NCBI GenBank assembly: GCA_964458645.1 | Contig: CAYWJU010000010.1 | Location: 1 to 60,972, forward strand | Origin: DAORHV01 sp964458645 | Lineage (GTDB): Bacteria; Patescibacteriota; Gracilibacteria; Peribacterales; Peribacteraceae | Reading direction: 5' to 3' | DNA length: 60,972 nucleotides | Part shown: positions 25,121-33,792 of the stretch, piece by piece | Layout: each line of letters opens with the position of its first letter | Position numbering within the stretch: position 1 is the first letter of the stretch | Made by a program: the position numbers and the translations under genes | The notes under the pieces: model-generated | Told to the model about the DNA's origin: nothing | What the model saw: the letters and a program-made list of their open reading frames with translations, nothing else | Database searches by the model: none

Positions 25121-25558
25121 ATGCTGCACACGATCAAGCCTTACAAAGGCGCCAAGAACACGTTCAAGCGTCTTGCACGCGGAAACGGTTCGGGTAAGGG
25201 CACCACTGCCGGACGCGGAAGCAAAGGTCAGCAGTCTCGTACTGGTAAGGGTCGCCGTCCCGGTTTCGAAGGAGGTCAGACCCCTCTCATCCGCCGCCAG
25301 CCCAAGCTCGGAGGCTTTACGAACCCGAACCGCGTTGCTTACGAAGTGCTCAACATCGACGTCTTGGAGACGCTTCCGGCCGGAACCTACGATGCACAGG
25401 CTCTGCGTGTCGCCAAGGTCCTGAAGACCAACCGCCCCGTGAAGCTGCTCGGTCGTGGCAAGATCACCAAGAAATTCGCATTGTCGCTGCAGGCCACATC
25501 CAAGAGCGCCAAGGCGCTTCTGGAAAAGGCAGGCGGATCGCTCACCATCATCCGCTAA
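25121..25558 (+). CDS. rplO: 50S ribosomal protein L15
   Basis: L15, a late-assembly 23S-binding protein, 145 aa. Family blocks: KRLARGNGSGKGTTAGRGSK, GFEGGQTPLIRRQPKLGGF, and the C-terminal SKSAKALLEKAGGSLTIIR. ATG 25121 follows TCTTCCCTCCTCCGTC. In the usual order it would follow rpmD; here it begins a separate unit after the DJ-1/ACT insertion. Confidence 0.97.
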   Translation: MLHTIKPYKGAKNTFKRLARGNGSGKGTTAGRGSKGQQSRTGKGRRPGFEGGQTPLIRRQPKLGGFTNPNRVAYEVLNIDVLETLPAGTYDAQALRVAKVLKTNRPVKLLGRGKITKKFALSLQATSKSAKALLEKAGGSLTIIR

Positions 25559-25564
25559 GCCACC

Positions 25565-26845
25565 GTGTTCACCTATCTCAAACAACTCTGGCGCTCACCC
25601 GATTTGCGTAAGCGCATCGTCTTTACCATCTTCCTGCTCATCGCGTATCGCGCAGCTTCGCACATTGCAGTGCCGGGCGCAGATCAGCAGTTGCTTGCGG
25701 ATTTCATTAAGAAGGGTGGTCCGGGTGAGGCACTCGGCATCTTCGCCGCACTCACCGGAGGCTCGCTGAAGAGCTTCTCCGTCGTCATGTTGGGTTTGTC
25801 GCCGTACATCAACGCATCCATCATTTTGCAGCTGTGCACCGTCATCTTCCCGAAGTTGGAAGAGCTCAGCAAAGAAGGCATTCAGGGACAGCAGAAGATC
25901 AACACGTACACACGCTGGCTCTCCATTGTCCTGGCATTCGTACAGAGCTACGGCTTCCTCATTCTGCTCAACCAGGGCGGCAGCGGACAGATCGTCCCGC
26001 TCAGCTTCCCGGCAGTATTGATCCCCATGCTCATGGTCTCTGCAGGTTGTGTGTTCGTCATGTGGGTTGGTGAATTGATCACGGAGAAGGGTATTGGCAA
26101 CGGTATTTCGCTCCTCATTTTCACTGGTATCGTCGCAGATATGCCGAGCACAGTGTCCACCATGTACTTGGCCGGACAGGAGAAGCTCAGCGCATTCTAT
26201 TTCTTCTTGATCGTCTCCTTGGCGACATTGGTGGCAGTAGTTCTGTTCACCGATGCCAACCGCTCTGTTCCTCTTACATACGCCAACCAGGGCGCAGGAC
26301 GCGGTGTAAAGGGCACGTTGCCCATCCGATTGAACCAGGCCGGCATGATCCCCATCATCTTCGCCGTTTCGCTGATCACGTTCCCGGGCATTATCGCCCA
26401 GTTCCTGCAGACCGCTCCGCGCTTTGCAGGTGTTGTGGATTTCATCAATACAAACCTGAACTCTCAGACTCCGTCGTGGATCTACATCGGCCTCTACTTC
26501 TTGCTGGTCATTGCGTTCACGTACTTCTATGTGTCGGTCACCTTTAAGCCAGATGACGTCGCAGAGAGTATTCAGAAGCGCGGCGGATTTATTCCGGGCG
26601 TTCGTCCGGGTAAGCAGACTGCCGAGATGCTGGCTCGCACCAGCAACCGTATGAACCTGTGGGGCGGCATGTTCTTGGGTATTGTTGCCATTGTCCCGCT
26701 GATCTTCACCAAGTACTCCACGCTCAGCTCACGCGATCTTATCGTGTCGGGCTCGGGTCTCATCATCATCGTCGGTGTCATCCTGGAGCTCATTCGCCAG
26801 ATCAACGCCCAGATGTTGGCCCACGATTACGATAAATTGGTCTAA
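25565..26845 (+). CDS. secY: Preprotein translocase subunit SecY
   Basis: The channel subunit of the Sec translocon, 426 aa, with about ten membrane spans. Diagnostic parts: AYRAASHIAVPGAD near residue 22, LGLSPYINASIILQLCTVIF near residue 79 (plug/TM2 region), and the cytoplasmic loop GGFIPGVRPGKQTAEMLART near residue 339. A GTG start at 25565 follows AAGCCACC and gives the normal N-terminus. Six bases separate it from rplO. It would export the many surface proteins in this window. Confidence 0.98.
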   Translation: MFTYLKQLWRSPDLRKRIVFTIFLLIAYRAASHIAVPGADQQLLADFIKKGGPGEALGIFAALTGGSLKSFSVVMLGLSPYINASIILQLCTVIFPKLEELSKEGIQGQQKINTYTRWLSIVLAFVQSYGFLILLNQGGSGQIVPLSFPAVLIPMLMVSAGCVFVMWVGELITEKGIGNGISLLIFTGIVADMPSTVSTMYLAGQEKLSAFYFFLIVSLATLVAVVLFTDANRSVPLTYANQGAGRGVKGTLPIRLNQAGMIPIIFAVSLITFPGIIAQFLQTAPRFAGVVDFINTNLNSQTPSWIYIGLYFLLVIAFTYFYVSVTFKPDDVAESIQKRGGFIPGVRPGKQTAEMLARTSNRMNLWGGMFLGIVAIVPLIFTKYSTLSSRDLIVSGSGLIIIVGVILELIRQINAQMLAHDYDKLV

Positions 26846-26914
26846 ATTCCAAAAGTCGTTTTGTGAATACCAAGCCATAATTTGTCCTTTGGGATTTTGG
26901 ATTTGGAATTTATG
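26846..26914. repeat. A+T-rich palindromic intergenic element, copy 2
   Basis: TAAATTCCAAAA at the left is matched by TTTTGGATTTGGAATTTA at the right. Shares the ATCCAAA/TTTGGAT vocabulary with 24112-24187. Its right end supplies the TATGAT box of the adk gene. Confidence 0.45.
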
Positions 26915-26916
26915 AT
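26911..26916 (+). promoter_or_regulatory. -10 box of the first adk (leaderless)
   Basis: TATGAT, six bases, ATG at 26923. Confidence 0.5.
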
Positions 26917-26922
26917 CCATCC

Positions 26923-27483
26923 ATGGACATTGTTCTCTTCGGAATCCAAGGCAGCGGCAAGGGCACCCAGGCCAAGCGCCTGGCGACTCAGTTCAAATTC
27001 GATATCTTCGAGGCCGGTGGGGAACTGCGCAAGATTGCCGCATCTGGCTCCGAGTTGGGCAAGACGGTGCAGTCGTACATCGATAAAGGCCACCTGGTGC
27101 CGCACGAGATTATCATGCAGGTGGTGAAGGAGGCTGTTTCCAAGCGCTCCAAGGGCCAGCGCATCCTGTTCGACGGCATTCCCCGCGATGTGGACCAGCA
27201 ACGTGATTTCGACGCCGTTATGAGCGAATTAGGCCGTGATTTCCGCTGTATCGAGATCAAACTGGCCGAAGACGAGGCTGTGAAGCGTATTCTGGGCCGT
27301 GCCAAGGAGCAAGGCCGTGCGGACGACGCCGATTTGTCCATTATCAAGCGTCGGATCGACACTTTCCGCCAAAAGACGGTTCCGGTCATCCAGAAGTACG
27401 ATCAGGCCAAAAAGATGGCTTATGTTGAAGGAAATCTTGAGGTAGATGAAGTCTACGTACAGTTAAGTAAGCTTGTGCAGTAG
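26923..27483 (+). CDS. adk: Adenylate kinase-like nucleoside monophosphate kinase
   Basis: Transfers phosphate between ATP and AMP, 186 aa. The P-loop is GIQGSGKGTQAKRL (residues 6-19), the NMP-binding part FEAGGELRKIAASGSELG, and DGIPRDVDQQRDFD carries the conserved Arg. The LID region is short and has no zinc-binding Cys, so it is a short-form kinase. It follows secY, its usual place in the spc region. A second, longer adk paralog follows directly. Confidence 0.9.
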   Translation: MDIVLFGIQGSGKGTQAKRLATQFKFDIFEAGGELRKIAASGSELGKTVQSYIDKGHLVPHEIIMQVVKEAVSKRSKGQRILFDGIPRDVDQQRDFDAVMSELGRDFRCIEIKLAEDEAVKRILGRAKEQGRADDADLSIIKRRIDTFRQKTVPVIQKYDQAKKMAYVEGNLEVDEVYVQLSKLVQ

Positions 27484-27510
27484 TCTTCGGGAACCCCCTG
27501 TCAGCATTGC

Positions 27511-27562
27511 ATAAGTCAACCCCCTGTCGTATCTTCTGCGCGACAGCAGAATATTGACTTAT
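27511..27562 (+). repeat. Nested palindrome covering the -35 of the second adk
   Basis: Perfect outer arms ATAAGTCAA (27511-27519) and TTGACTTAT (27554-27562) enclose perfect inner arms CTGTCG (27524-27529) and CGACAG (27541-27546). The right outer arm contains the -35 TTGACT. An AACCCCCTGTC direct repeat (27492-27502 and 27518-27528) overlaps the left side. Suits a repressor site, or a terminator of the upstream gene. Confidence 0.6.
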
Positions 27563-27583
27563 TATTATTTTGTATTCTAATAA
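27554..27583 (+). promoter_or_regulatory. Promoter of the second adk paralog
   Basis: TTGACT (27554-27559), 18 bases, TAATAA (27578-27583), then four bases to ATG. A TATTCT at 27573 is an alternative -10. Confidence 0.55.
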
Positions 27584-27587
27584 TACT

Positions 27588-28475
27588 ATGAGCACGAACC
27601 GTCCCCAGAGCAACTTCAGCACGGCTGATCTCATTGAATCACCGGAGGATCTGTACCTCATGGGTATTCAGGGCTCCGGAAAGGGCACGCAGGCTAAGCG
27701 CCTTGTGAAGTACGGCGGCTACCGCCACTTCGAAATGGGTGGCGTGCTGCGCGAAAACGCCGATCGCATGGTTGATGTGGGCGGTGGCAAAATGAAGAGT
27801 ATCGGAGAGATCCAGGAGGCTGGCGAGTTCGTGCCGATGCACGAGGTCATGAAGCTTGCGACAGAATTCGTCGTCAAGGCCACTCAAGACGGTGTGAAGC
27901 GCATCATGATGGACGGCTTGCCGCGCGGATTAGATCAGGATGATGCTCTGACAGCGGTAATGATGGAGAACGACAGGCTGAAAGATCACCGTGTGCTCCA
28001 TATTGACGTTAGCGATGCGACTGCCCGCAAGAGTATCAGGATGCGTGCCGCGATCGAAAACCGTCCCGACGATGCCAAGCCTGCAACAGTGGAAAAGCGC
28101 ATCAACGGCTACCACACCAAAACCGCTCCCGTTATCGCCCGTTATGAGCAACAGGGAGGAGTGGTGCTGAAGGTTGATGGTGAAACCGGACTCGACTTCG
28201 ATCATCCGACGAAGGTCGCCAATCGTTTGAGCGTTCTTCGCGCCATTCCAATCCACGAACTGAACGGCGAGCGCGGCGAACTAGATGACCTGGAAGGAGA
28301 GTGGAAAGAAGACATTCAGCCCCGCTTGGCCGCGAGCATAGACGAGGTCTATTTCCGCGTCCTGCAGGCGATCCAGGCCGATCGTCGCGGTGATAGAAAA
28401 ATCGACTCCGACAAGCCGGTGTTCTCCATTCCTGTCGGTGCAGGAAGAGGCACCACCTTGCGTCAGAATGCCTAA
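27588..28475 (+). CDS. Long adenylate kinase-like protein with C-terminal extension
   Basis: 295 aa. The kinase fold is clear: P-loop GIQGSGKGTQAKRLVKYG (about residues 28-45), HFEMGGVLRENADR in the NMP-binding part, and MMDGLPRGLDQDDAL with the conserved Arg. The LID is short with no zinc Cys. About 85 residues beyond the normal kinase end (from about residue 210) match no family I know. The P-loop block matches that of the adjacent adk, so the two are probably old duplicates. The start codon was chosen for the promoter four bases upstream. Substrate may be AMP or another NMP. Confidence 0.8.
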   Translation: MSTNRPQSNFSTADLIESPEDLYLMGIQGSGKGTQAKRLVKYGGYRHFEMGGVLRENADRMVDVGGGKMKSIGEIQEAGEFVPMHEVMKLATEFVVKATQDGVKRIMMDGLPRGLDQDDALTAVMMENDRLKDHRVLHIDVSDATARKSIRMRAAIENRPDDAKPATVEKRINGYHTKTAPVIARYEQQGGVVLKVDGETGLDFDHPTKVANRLSVLRAIPIHELNGERGELDDLEGEWKEDIQPRLAASIDEVYFRVLQAIQADRRGDRKIDSDKPVFSIPVGAGRGTTLRQNA

Positions 28476-28494
28476 TCGGGGATGCTGAAGCCAT

Positions 28495-29253
28495 ATGAGC
28501 TTCGATGACCGATTCCAGATTTTCACGCCAAAGCAGATAGCGTCTCTCCGAACGGGTGGCGCGATTCTGCGTGACTGCCTGCAGCACACTGCCAAGCACG
28601 TGAAGGCGGGGATCACGACAGGGGAGTTGGACCGCATTGCTGAGGAGTTCATTCTGGAACGCGGCGGCAAGCCCGCCTTTAAGGGCTACCACGGCTTTCC
28701 GGCCACACTGTGTATTTCGGTGAACGACGAAGTAGTGCACGGCATTCCGGGTCCGCGCGTTATTGCCGAGGGCGACATTGTGTCCCTGGACGGCGGTGTG
28801 ATTTACGACAAGCTCTACACGGACTCGTGCGTCACGGTTTCGGCCGGGCGTTTGGATGCCGAAATGCAGACCTTTCTGGACGTCTGTTCCACTGCACTGG
28901 AAGACGTGGTGCGTACGACGGTGAAGAAGGGCGCTCGCATCGGCGACATTTCGTCGTTTGTGCAGCGGCGCATCGAGGCGGCCGGATACACCATCGTCAA
29001 ACAGCTCACCGGTCATGGTCTTGGCAATACGCTGCACCAATTCCCAGATGTGCCGAACTTCGGTACGGCGGGGGAGGGGCCGGAATTGCCCAAGAACACG
29101 CTCATCGCCATAGAGCCCATTGCCTGCCTTGGCAGCCCGCACATTACCACCGACGACGACCAATGGACCATTCGCACCGCCGATGGCTCATGGGCGTGTC
29201 ACTTCGAACACACCGTGCTGGTGACCGACAACGGTTGCGAAATCATTGCCTAA
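28495..29253 (+). CDS. map: Methionine aminopeptidase, type I
   Basis: Removes the initiator Met, 252 aa. The metal-binding set is visible: Asp in VSLDGG, Asp in LYTDSCVT, His in LTGHGLGNTLH, Glu in IAIEPIAC and Glu in HFEHTVLVT. The substrate-side His is in DEVVHGIP. No N-terminal zinc finger is present, so it is the short type I form. It completes the secY-adk-map order common in bacteria. The next gene in that order, infA, is displaced by a 4.1-kb insertion on the other strand. Confidence 0.97.
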   Translation: MSFDDRFQIFTPKQIASLRTGGAILRDCLQHTAKHVKAGITTGELDRIAEEFILERGGKPAFKGYHGFPATLCISVNDEVVHGIPGPRVIAEGDIVSLDGGVIYDKLYTDSCVTVSAGRLDAEMQTFLDVCSTALEDVVRTTVKKGARIGDISSFVQRRIEAAGYTIVKQLTGHGLGNTLHQFPDVPNFGTAGEGPELPKNTLIAIEPIACLGSPHITTDDDQWTIRTADGSWACHFEHTVLVTDNGCEIIA

Positions 29254-29315
29254 TATTGGGCACCGCAAGCGCGACGTCTCGTTGCGCGCGCGGTAGAGTT
29301 TTTCTGTGTACAAAC

Positions 29316-29338
29316 AAAGGCCGGTATCCCCGGCCTTT
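29316..29338. terminator. Terminator between map and the giant repeat protein gene
   Basis: AAAGGCCGG and CCGGCCTTT around TATCC form a strong hairpin. T-rich sequence follows on the minus strand, so it best serves the 1241-aa gene; it also lies between the two convergent stops. Confidence 0.65.
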
Positions 29339-29370
29339 GGTAGGAATTCGACGATGAACGTTTCTGCTGC

Positions 29371-32300
29371 TTACGCGCGACCCGGACGTCCGATCTGTAC
29401 AACGCAGGTGCGTGTACCGACGGTGATCGTGTAGCGGCCGTTTGTTAGAGCGACCTTATCGATCGTCACCTCGTGACGGTTGGCTGCACTGGCATCGGCA
29501 CGCGTGATCTTGGGGAAGCCCGGCTTGTCCAGGTTGGCGTTGGGGGCCACGACTTCAGTCGTGCCGCCGGTGCCTTCCTTGCGGATACTGATCTGCTCGA
29601 AGCGGTTGATCGGCATCTTGACCGTGCGTGTCGAGTTATTCAGCGTCACACGATCCGGCATGTTGGTAATGGTGTTTGCTGTGGCGAGTTCTTTGCGGGC
29701 ATTGGCAATCGGATCGCGGAGATCTTCCAGAATCTTGGTAATGGCGTTTCCGCGGTCGGTGACTTCGGTGCGGTAGCCGTCCGATGCGCCCATGGGCGGC
29801 AAGGTGCGGATGTGCTGGCCTTCCTCGTCCAGCGCCTTGGCATAGGCTTCCAGGCGGGCGACTTTGCTACCCCACTTGGTAATGTCGCCGTTGTCCGGAT
29901 CCATGGCCTCAAGAGCACCTTCAGCAGGTCCTTTGGCCTTTTCGCTGGCTTCCGTGCGCTCTGCGCGGGTCTTCTGGAACTGTTCCATTGAGCGCGAAGC
30001 TTCCATAGTTCCCTCTACTTCAGTGCGAATGCCGTTCAACTCGGTAATGCGCTGGTCGTAGCGCATCATGTTGCCGTCCACTGGGTCGGTCGGCGGATAC
30101 TTCATGTTGCCTTCCTGCTTCAGGTGCTTCAGTTCGGCATCGATCGCGTCGATGTACTTCTGGTCCACGCTCACTTCGTCGCCGAAGCTATCCAGTCCGC
30201 GAACTTCATCGCGTCCGTCGCGAGCAAGGTCAGTTTCTCCGGTCAGTCGCACGGCTTCTGCTTCGAACACCATGCGTTCGGCGGTCTTTACGGCTTCTTT
30301 CGTGCGCTCCAATTCGGGCTCCATGCGGGCAAGCTCGTCTTGCACTGCCTTCAGGCGCGTAGCAACCGCATCCTTCTGATCGGACGTTGCGCCCTCCTCG
30401 GCGTAACCGGTGAAGTTATCCACCAAGTGGTCACGCTCGCGGGTAAGTTCCTCCACGTACGAGACCGAGGCCTCGTTCTTCGTGCGCCAGCCAGCCACGT
30501 CTTCGGTGCGCTCGGGGTCGCCCGGCATGGATTCCAACGCGCCAGTTACTTCGGCCTCGTTGTAGCCGGCCGTATCGCTGAATTCTTTGTAGGCCTTGAA
30601 CTTTTCGAGCTGCTGCTGCATCTGGTCGACCAGGCCGCCATCGCCGCCAAGCTCGCCGGTGCGATCGCTCCACGCAGTGAAGCGTTCATCGCCGCCCTCT
30701 TTCGTGTCCTCGAGCTCCGCGAACTTGTCACCAGTCAGATGTTTCAATTCGGTATCTAATGCATCGACATAGGTCTGCAGAAGGCCAATCTTGGCTTCGG
30801 TGTCTTCAGGATCTCCATCTTCCCACGGCGCAGCCGTGTCGGAGGCATCCTTGAGTTCTGCCCAGTCTTCGTCGAACTTCTGACGACGAGCTTCTCTGGC
30901 TGCCTCTTCAACGCGCGGGATTTCCACGCCGACCATCTGGCACTGCTCGCCACTGACGTATTCCAGAGAAATGGCGATCAGCTCAGCTTGATTCTCCGTG
31001 GCACCGGCATATGCCTGCGTGCCTTCGGTGAAGGTGTTCAAGTGGTCCATTTCAAATTGCAGCTGCTCGGCGTATGCCTTCACTGCGAATTCTTTTCCAT
31101 CCCAGCCATCAACATCGTTGGATTCTGGATCTTCGGGAATTGCAGCCTGCAGGCTGTCGGTCAGCTCTTCCTCGCGGGCACGCTGCTCAGCGAACTCCTG
31201 GAATGCCTTGTACTCTTCCAAGCGCTGTTCCATTTTATCCACCAGGCCGCCGTCGCCGCCAAGTTCACCGGCGCGGTCGCCCCACGTCGTGAAGCGGTCA
31301 TCGCCGCCTTCCTTGGTGTCTTTCAGTTCATTTGCACCTGCAAGGTGCTCCTGCTCGGCCTTCAGTGCCTCAATGTGCGTACCGAGAGTGTCGATCTTCT
31401 CCTCAGTCATATCGCCGCCGTCATAGTCGTTGTAGAGCTGCTCGGTGGTGTCTGAAGTGGCCTTCAGCTCTTTCCACTTGGCGTCGAATACTTGGCGCTC
31501 AGCTTCGTTCAAGCCTTCCTGCGCCTCTTCGAGCAGAGGCTCGTAGGTTGCCTGCTCGGTGCCGATTTCCTGATCGCGTCCGGCAAGCAGCGTGCGCTGT
31601 GCTTCGGTAGAGCCACTCTCAGCTCCGCTTCCGGCGAAGTCGCCCAAGTGCTCGGCTTCTACGCCCAGTTTCTGCAGATACGTCTTAATGGCATCGCGCT
31701 TTACGGTCCAACCCTGCACGTCGTCGGATTCTGGCGTTTCGGTTGGAATGTCGGCAAGTGCGGCTTCGCTCTCGCCATTCAAACGAGCGGCGGTGTCGAT
31801 AAACGCGACATAGTCACGCAGGTCACTGAGTGCTTCAGTCGCCGTCTCAGTTTCACCGGTCAAATACTCGCGGCGCAGAGCGTACTCTGCCGGTCGTGCG
31901 TCATCGGCAGGCCACTTCAGTGCGGTCTGGTCGGCACTCAAATGCTTGCTTTCGAGACCCAATGCCGTCGTGTATGCCTCCATTTTCACTAAGCGTGTCG
32001 AGGCGTCCTCGGGGTCAACTTGCTCAAGTTCGCCTTGCGCCTTATTCACTGCTTCCATGCGCGCGAGCCACTCTGTGTGGTACTCAGTCCGGGCAGCCTC
32101 CAGACGAGCTTCGATCTGCTCCGGAGTCTCCTCTTCAAGGTCAGGCTCCTGTCCGCCGTCTTCTGCGGTGTAGACGATCTTAATCAGTTTGTTTGCAGTG
32201 CTTCCGCCTTCGTTAATGGTTCCATCTTCCTCGAAGGTGGCGATAACGTTGCGAGCCGGCTGGTCGCCGACGGCGGCAACGGTTACCGGCACGCGCATGC

Positions 32301-33096
32301 CGATCAAGCCCGTGGCTGCGGCAGGCAAAAGACGCAAATAGGAAATGCCGTTGGACATGCCGGTCTGTGTGTCGTATTTACCGTTAATGACAGCAGCAGC
32401 CTCCGGCGTCCAGTTGAACGTGAAGTTCGACGGTACGCGCAAGAGCGAGTATGTCGACGTTTGCGACATACTTTCTCTGGCGAACGGCACCGTGTAGGTG
32501 CGCACGTCTACCGATCCGTTGCCTACTCCCTGGAGAGCGGCATTGGTGCGCTCAATGCGAACCCGATCGGCGTAGCGGAGCAATCCGTCCGGCATGCGGC
32601 CGCCGTTATTATCAATCACGCTCTGCTCAATGTTCGCAATCAAGCTTTCAACGTCGCGGTATGCTGTTTCAATATTGTTGACGGTGTTGTACAGGCCCTC
32701 GCGATACTGAACTCGCTGTCCGGCACTGTTCGTGTATTCGCTCTGGTAGACGTTCTGCAGGTTGTTAATAAGACCGGTCACGCGTGTGCGGGCAGACGAT
32801 GTGCTGTTGAGTAGAGCGGCGCCGATTTTCGTAATCGCCTGCGTCAGCTTGCCCACATGCTCGTTGTACTTGGTCATGCGCTCAGACGTTCTGTCGCGTA
32901 CGTTCTCGTACGAGCGCTTGCTGTTATTCTCATTGTCTTCGCTGCCGGCATGCAGACGATTGAAATCGTTCAAGCCGCCCTGCTCGGGTACAACCGGCGC
33001 CCGGCTTTCCGGGTTGGCTGTATCGAACAGCAGGCGATGCTCACGCTCCGAAGCAAAATGCCCGGTAGCGTTGAGAACAGTGAGGCGGCGTTCCAT
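29371..33096 (-). CDS. Giant 1241-aa repeat protein, unknown function
   Basis: No family recognised. No signal peptide or membrane segment, so likely cytoplasmic. Residues 1-190 are mostly helical and 190-310 beta-rich. From about 320 to 1140 there is a tandem repeat: each unit has a helix ending in a Glu-x-x-His-Leu signature at about residues 385, 483, 584, 685, 786, 890, 991 and 1095, giving a ~101-residue period. Odd and even units differ, so the true unit is a ~202-residue pair present four times. The best-matched segments are DTKEGGDDRFTTWGDRAGEL (593) and DTKEGGDERFTAWSDRTGEL (797). The end (1140-1241) is again beta-rich. Very acidic (pI presumably low). A 102-aa gene lies just upstream. 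Confidence 0.9.
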   Translation of the reverse strand: MERRLTVLNATGHFASEREHRLLFDTANPESRAPVVPEQGGLNDFNRLHAGSEDNENNSKRSYENVRDRTSERMTKYNEHVGKLTQAITKIGAALLNSTSSARTRVTGLINNLQNVYQSEYTNSAGQRVQYREGLYNTVNNIETAYRDVESLIANIEQSVIDNNGGRMPDGLLRYADRVRIERTNAALQGVGNGSVDVRTYTVPFARESMSQTSTYSLLRVPSNFTFNWTPEAAAVINGKYDTQTGMSNGISYLRLLPAAATGLIGMRVPVTVAAVGDQPARNVIATFEEDGTINEGGSTANKLIKIVYTAEDGGQEPDLEEETPEQIEARLEAARTEYHTEWLARMEAVNKAQGELEQVDPEDASTRLVKMEAYTTALGLESKHLSADQTALKWPADDARPAEYALRREYLTGETETATEALSDLRDYVAFIDTAARLNGESEAALADIPTETPESDDVQGWTVKRDAIKTYLQKLGVEAEHLGDFAGSGAESGSTEAQRTLLAGRDQEIGTEQATYEPLLEEAQEGLNEAERQVFDAKWKELKATSDTTEQLYNDYDGGDMTEEKIDTLGTHIEALKAEQEHLAGANELKDTKEGGDDRFTTWGDRAGELGGDGGLVDKMEQRLEEYKAFQEFAEQRAREEELTDSLQAAIPEDPESNDVDGWDGKEFAVKAYAEQLQFEMDHLNTFTEGTQAYAGATENQAELIAISLEYVSGEQCQMVGVEIPRVEEAAREARRQKFDEDWAELKDASDTAAPWEDGDPEDTEAKIGLLQTYVDALDTELKHLTGDKFAELEDTKEGGDERFTAWSDRTGELGGDGGLVDQMQQQLEKFKAYKEFSDTAGYNEAEVTGALESMPGDPERTEDVAGWRTKNEASVSYVEELTRERDHLVDNFTGYAEEGATSDQKDAVATRLKAVQDELARMEPELERTKEAVKTAERMVFEAEAVRLTGETDLARDGRDEVRGLDSFGDEVSVDQKYIDAIDAELKHLKQEGNMKYPPTDPVDGNMMRYDQRITELNGIRTEVEGTMEASRSMEQFQKTRAERTEASEKAKGPAEGALEAMDPDNGDITKWGSKVARLEAYAKALDEEGQHIRTLPPMGASDGYRTEVTDRGNAITKILEDLRDPIANARKELATANTITNMPDRVTLNNSTRTVKMPINRFEQISIRKEGTGGTTEVVAPNANLDKPGFPKITRADASAANRHEVTIDKVALTNGRYTITVGTRTCVVQIGRPGRA

Positions 33097-33149
33097 AGTG
33101 AGTGTGGGTATGAATGTGTGTTTGAAGTTGTTGAGGATGTTGATCGTAG

Positions 33150-33458
33150 TTATGCTGCGTCGATTTCAGCGTCGAGTTTCTTAGCCGACGACTCACGCTC
33201 TTCGTCCTGAATAGCATCTTTGATCTTCGGCCATTCCTTCTTGTACAGCGCATCGGTTTTCTTTTCGACGGCGGTCATGATCATGTCGCCTTCCTTCTGA
33301 TTCTTCTCGATGATCGCATGCTGCTTCTGCACTGCGACAAGCGCTTCCTTGCGTTGCGCATCGGTCATATGCGGAGCAAGACTGATGAGCTGATCTGCCT
33401 GGGAAGGCAGCAGTGAAGGCAACTTTTTGATGCCTTCAACGAATGCGGTAGCCGTCAT
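33150..33458 (-). CDS. Small helical protein, 102 aa, upstream of the giant repeat protein
   Basis: No family recognised. The protein is highly charged and predicted fully alpha-helical (for example KKEWPKIKDAIQDEERESSA near the end). No signal peptide. It is 53 bases upstream of the 1241-aa gene in the same direction, so they probably form a two-gene operon. A promoter (TTGTGT, 17 bases, TATACT) lies upstream. It may be a partner or assembly factor of the giant protein; this is inference. Confidence 0.75.
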   Translation of the reverse strand: MTATAFVEGIKKLPSLLPSQADQLISLAPHMTDAQRKEALVAVQKQHAIIEKNQKEGDMIMTAVEKKTDALYKKEWPKIKDAIQDEERESSAKKLDAEIDAA

Positions 33459-33507
33459 AAAGAGAGTGGGAAGGGTATTGGTTTTTGTACGTTTACCTCA
33501 CTAGTAT

Positions 33508-33536
33508 AGCAGAATTGTACAGTTTACACAACATCC
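33508..33536 (-). promoter_or_regulatory. Promoter of the giant-protein operon
   Basis: On the minus strand, TTGTGT, 17 bases, TATACT, with a TG-extended -10 (TGCTATACT). The leader is about 45-50 nt. Confidence 0.6.
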
Positions 33537-33724
33537 AGGGTGTCTCGAAGTTTTCAGTGGTCGATGTGCATTGCAGTTGCCACGCACTTGTGTTGAAAAC
33601 CGCTCAAAGTCGAACAAAATACGTATTGAGGTACTTTTGACAGATTTATATTATGTTTATACAACAAAATAAGTATTTTTCAATATTATTTGACTTCTTA
33701 CGACACTTTTCCTGACTTGGCGCC
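33537..33724. other. A+T-rich divergent intergenic region
   Basis: No gene. It is markedly richer in A+T than its surroundings. It contains TTGACA at 33637-33642 with TATACA/TACAAC 15-17 bases on, and TTGACT at 33690-33695. These may be further infA-operon promoters. Confidence 0.35.
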
Positions 33725-33753
33725 TTGCGCAGGCAGAAGCCGCTCTGTAGGAT
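33725..33753 (+). promoter_or_regulatory. Candidate promoter of the infA-rpmJ-rpsM operon
   Basis: TTGCGC (33725-33730), 17 bases, TAGGAT (33748-33753); start codon about 40 bases on. Confidence 0.45.
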
Positions 33754-33792
33754 CTATCGGCTCTCTTGTTCGTTTTTTCCTGCATTCTTTCG

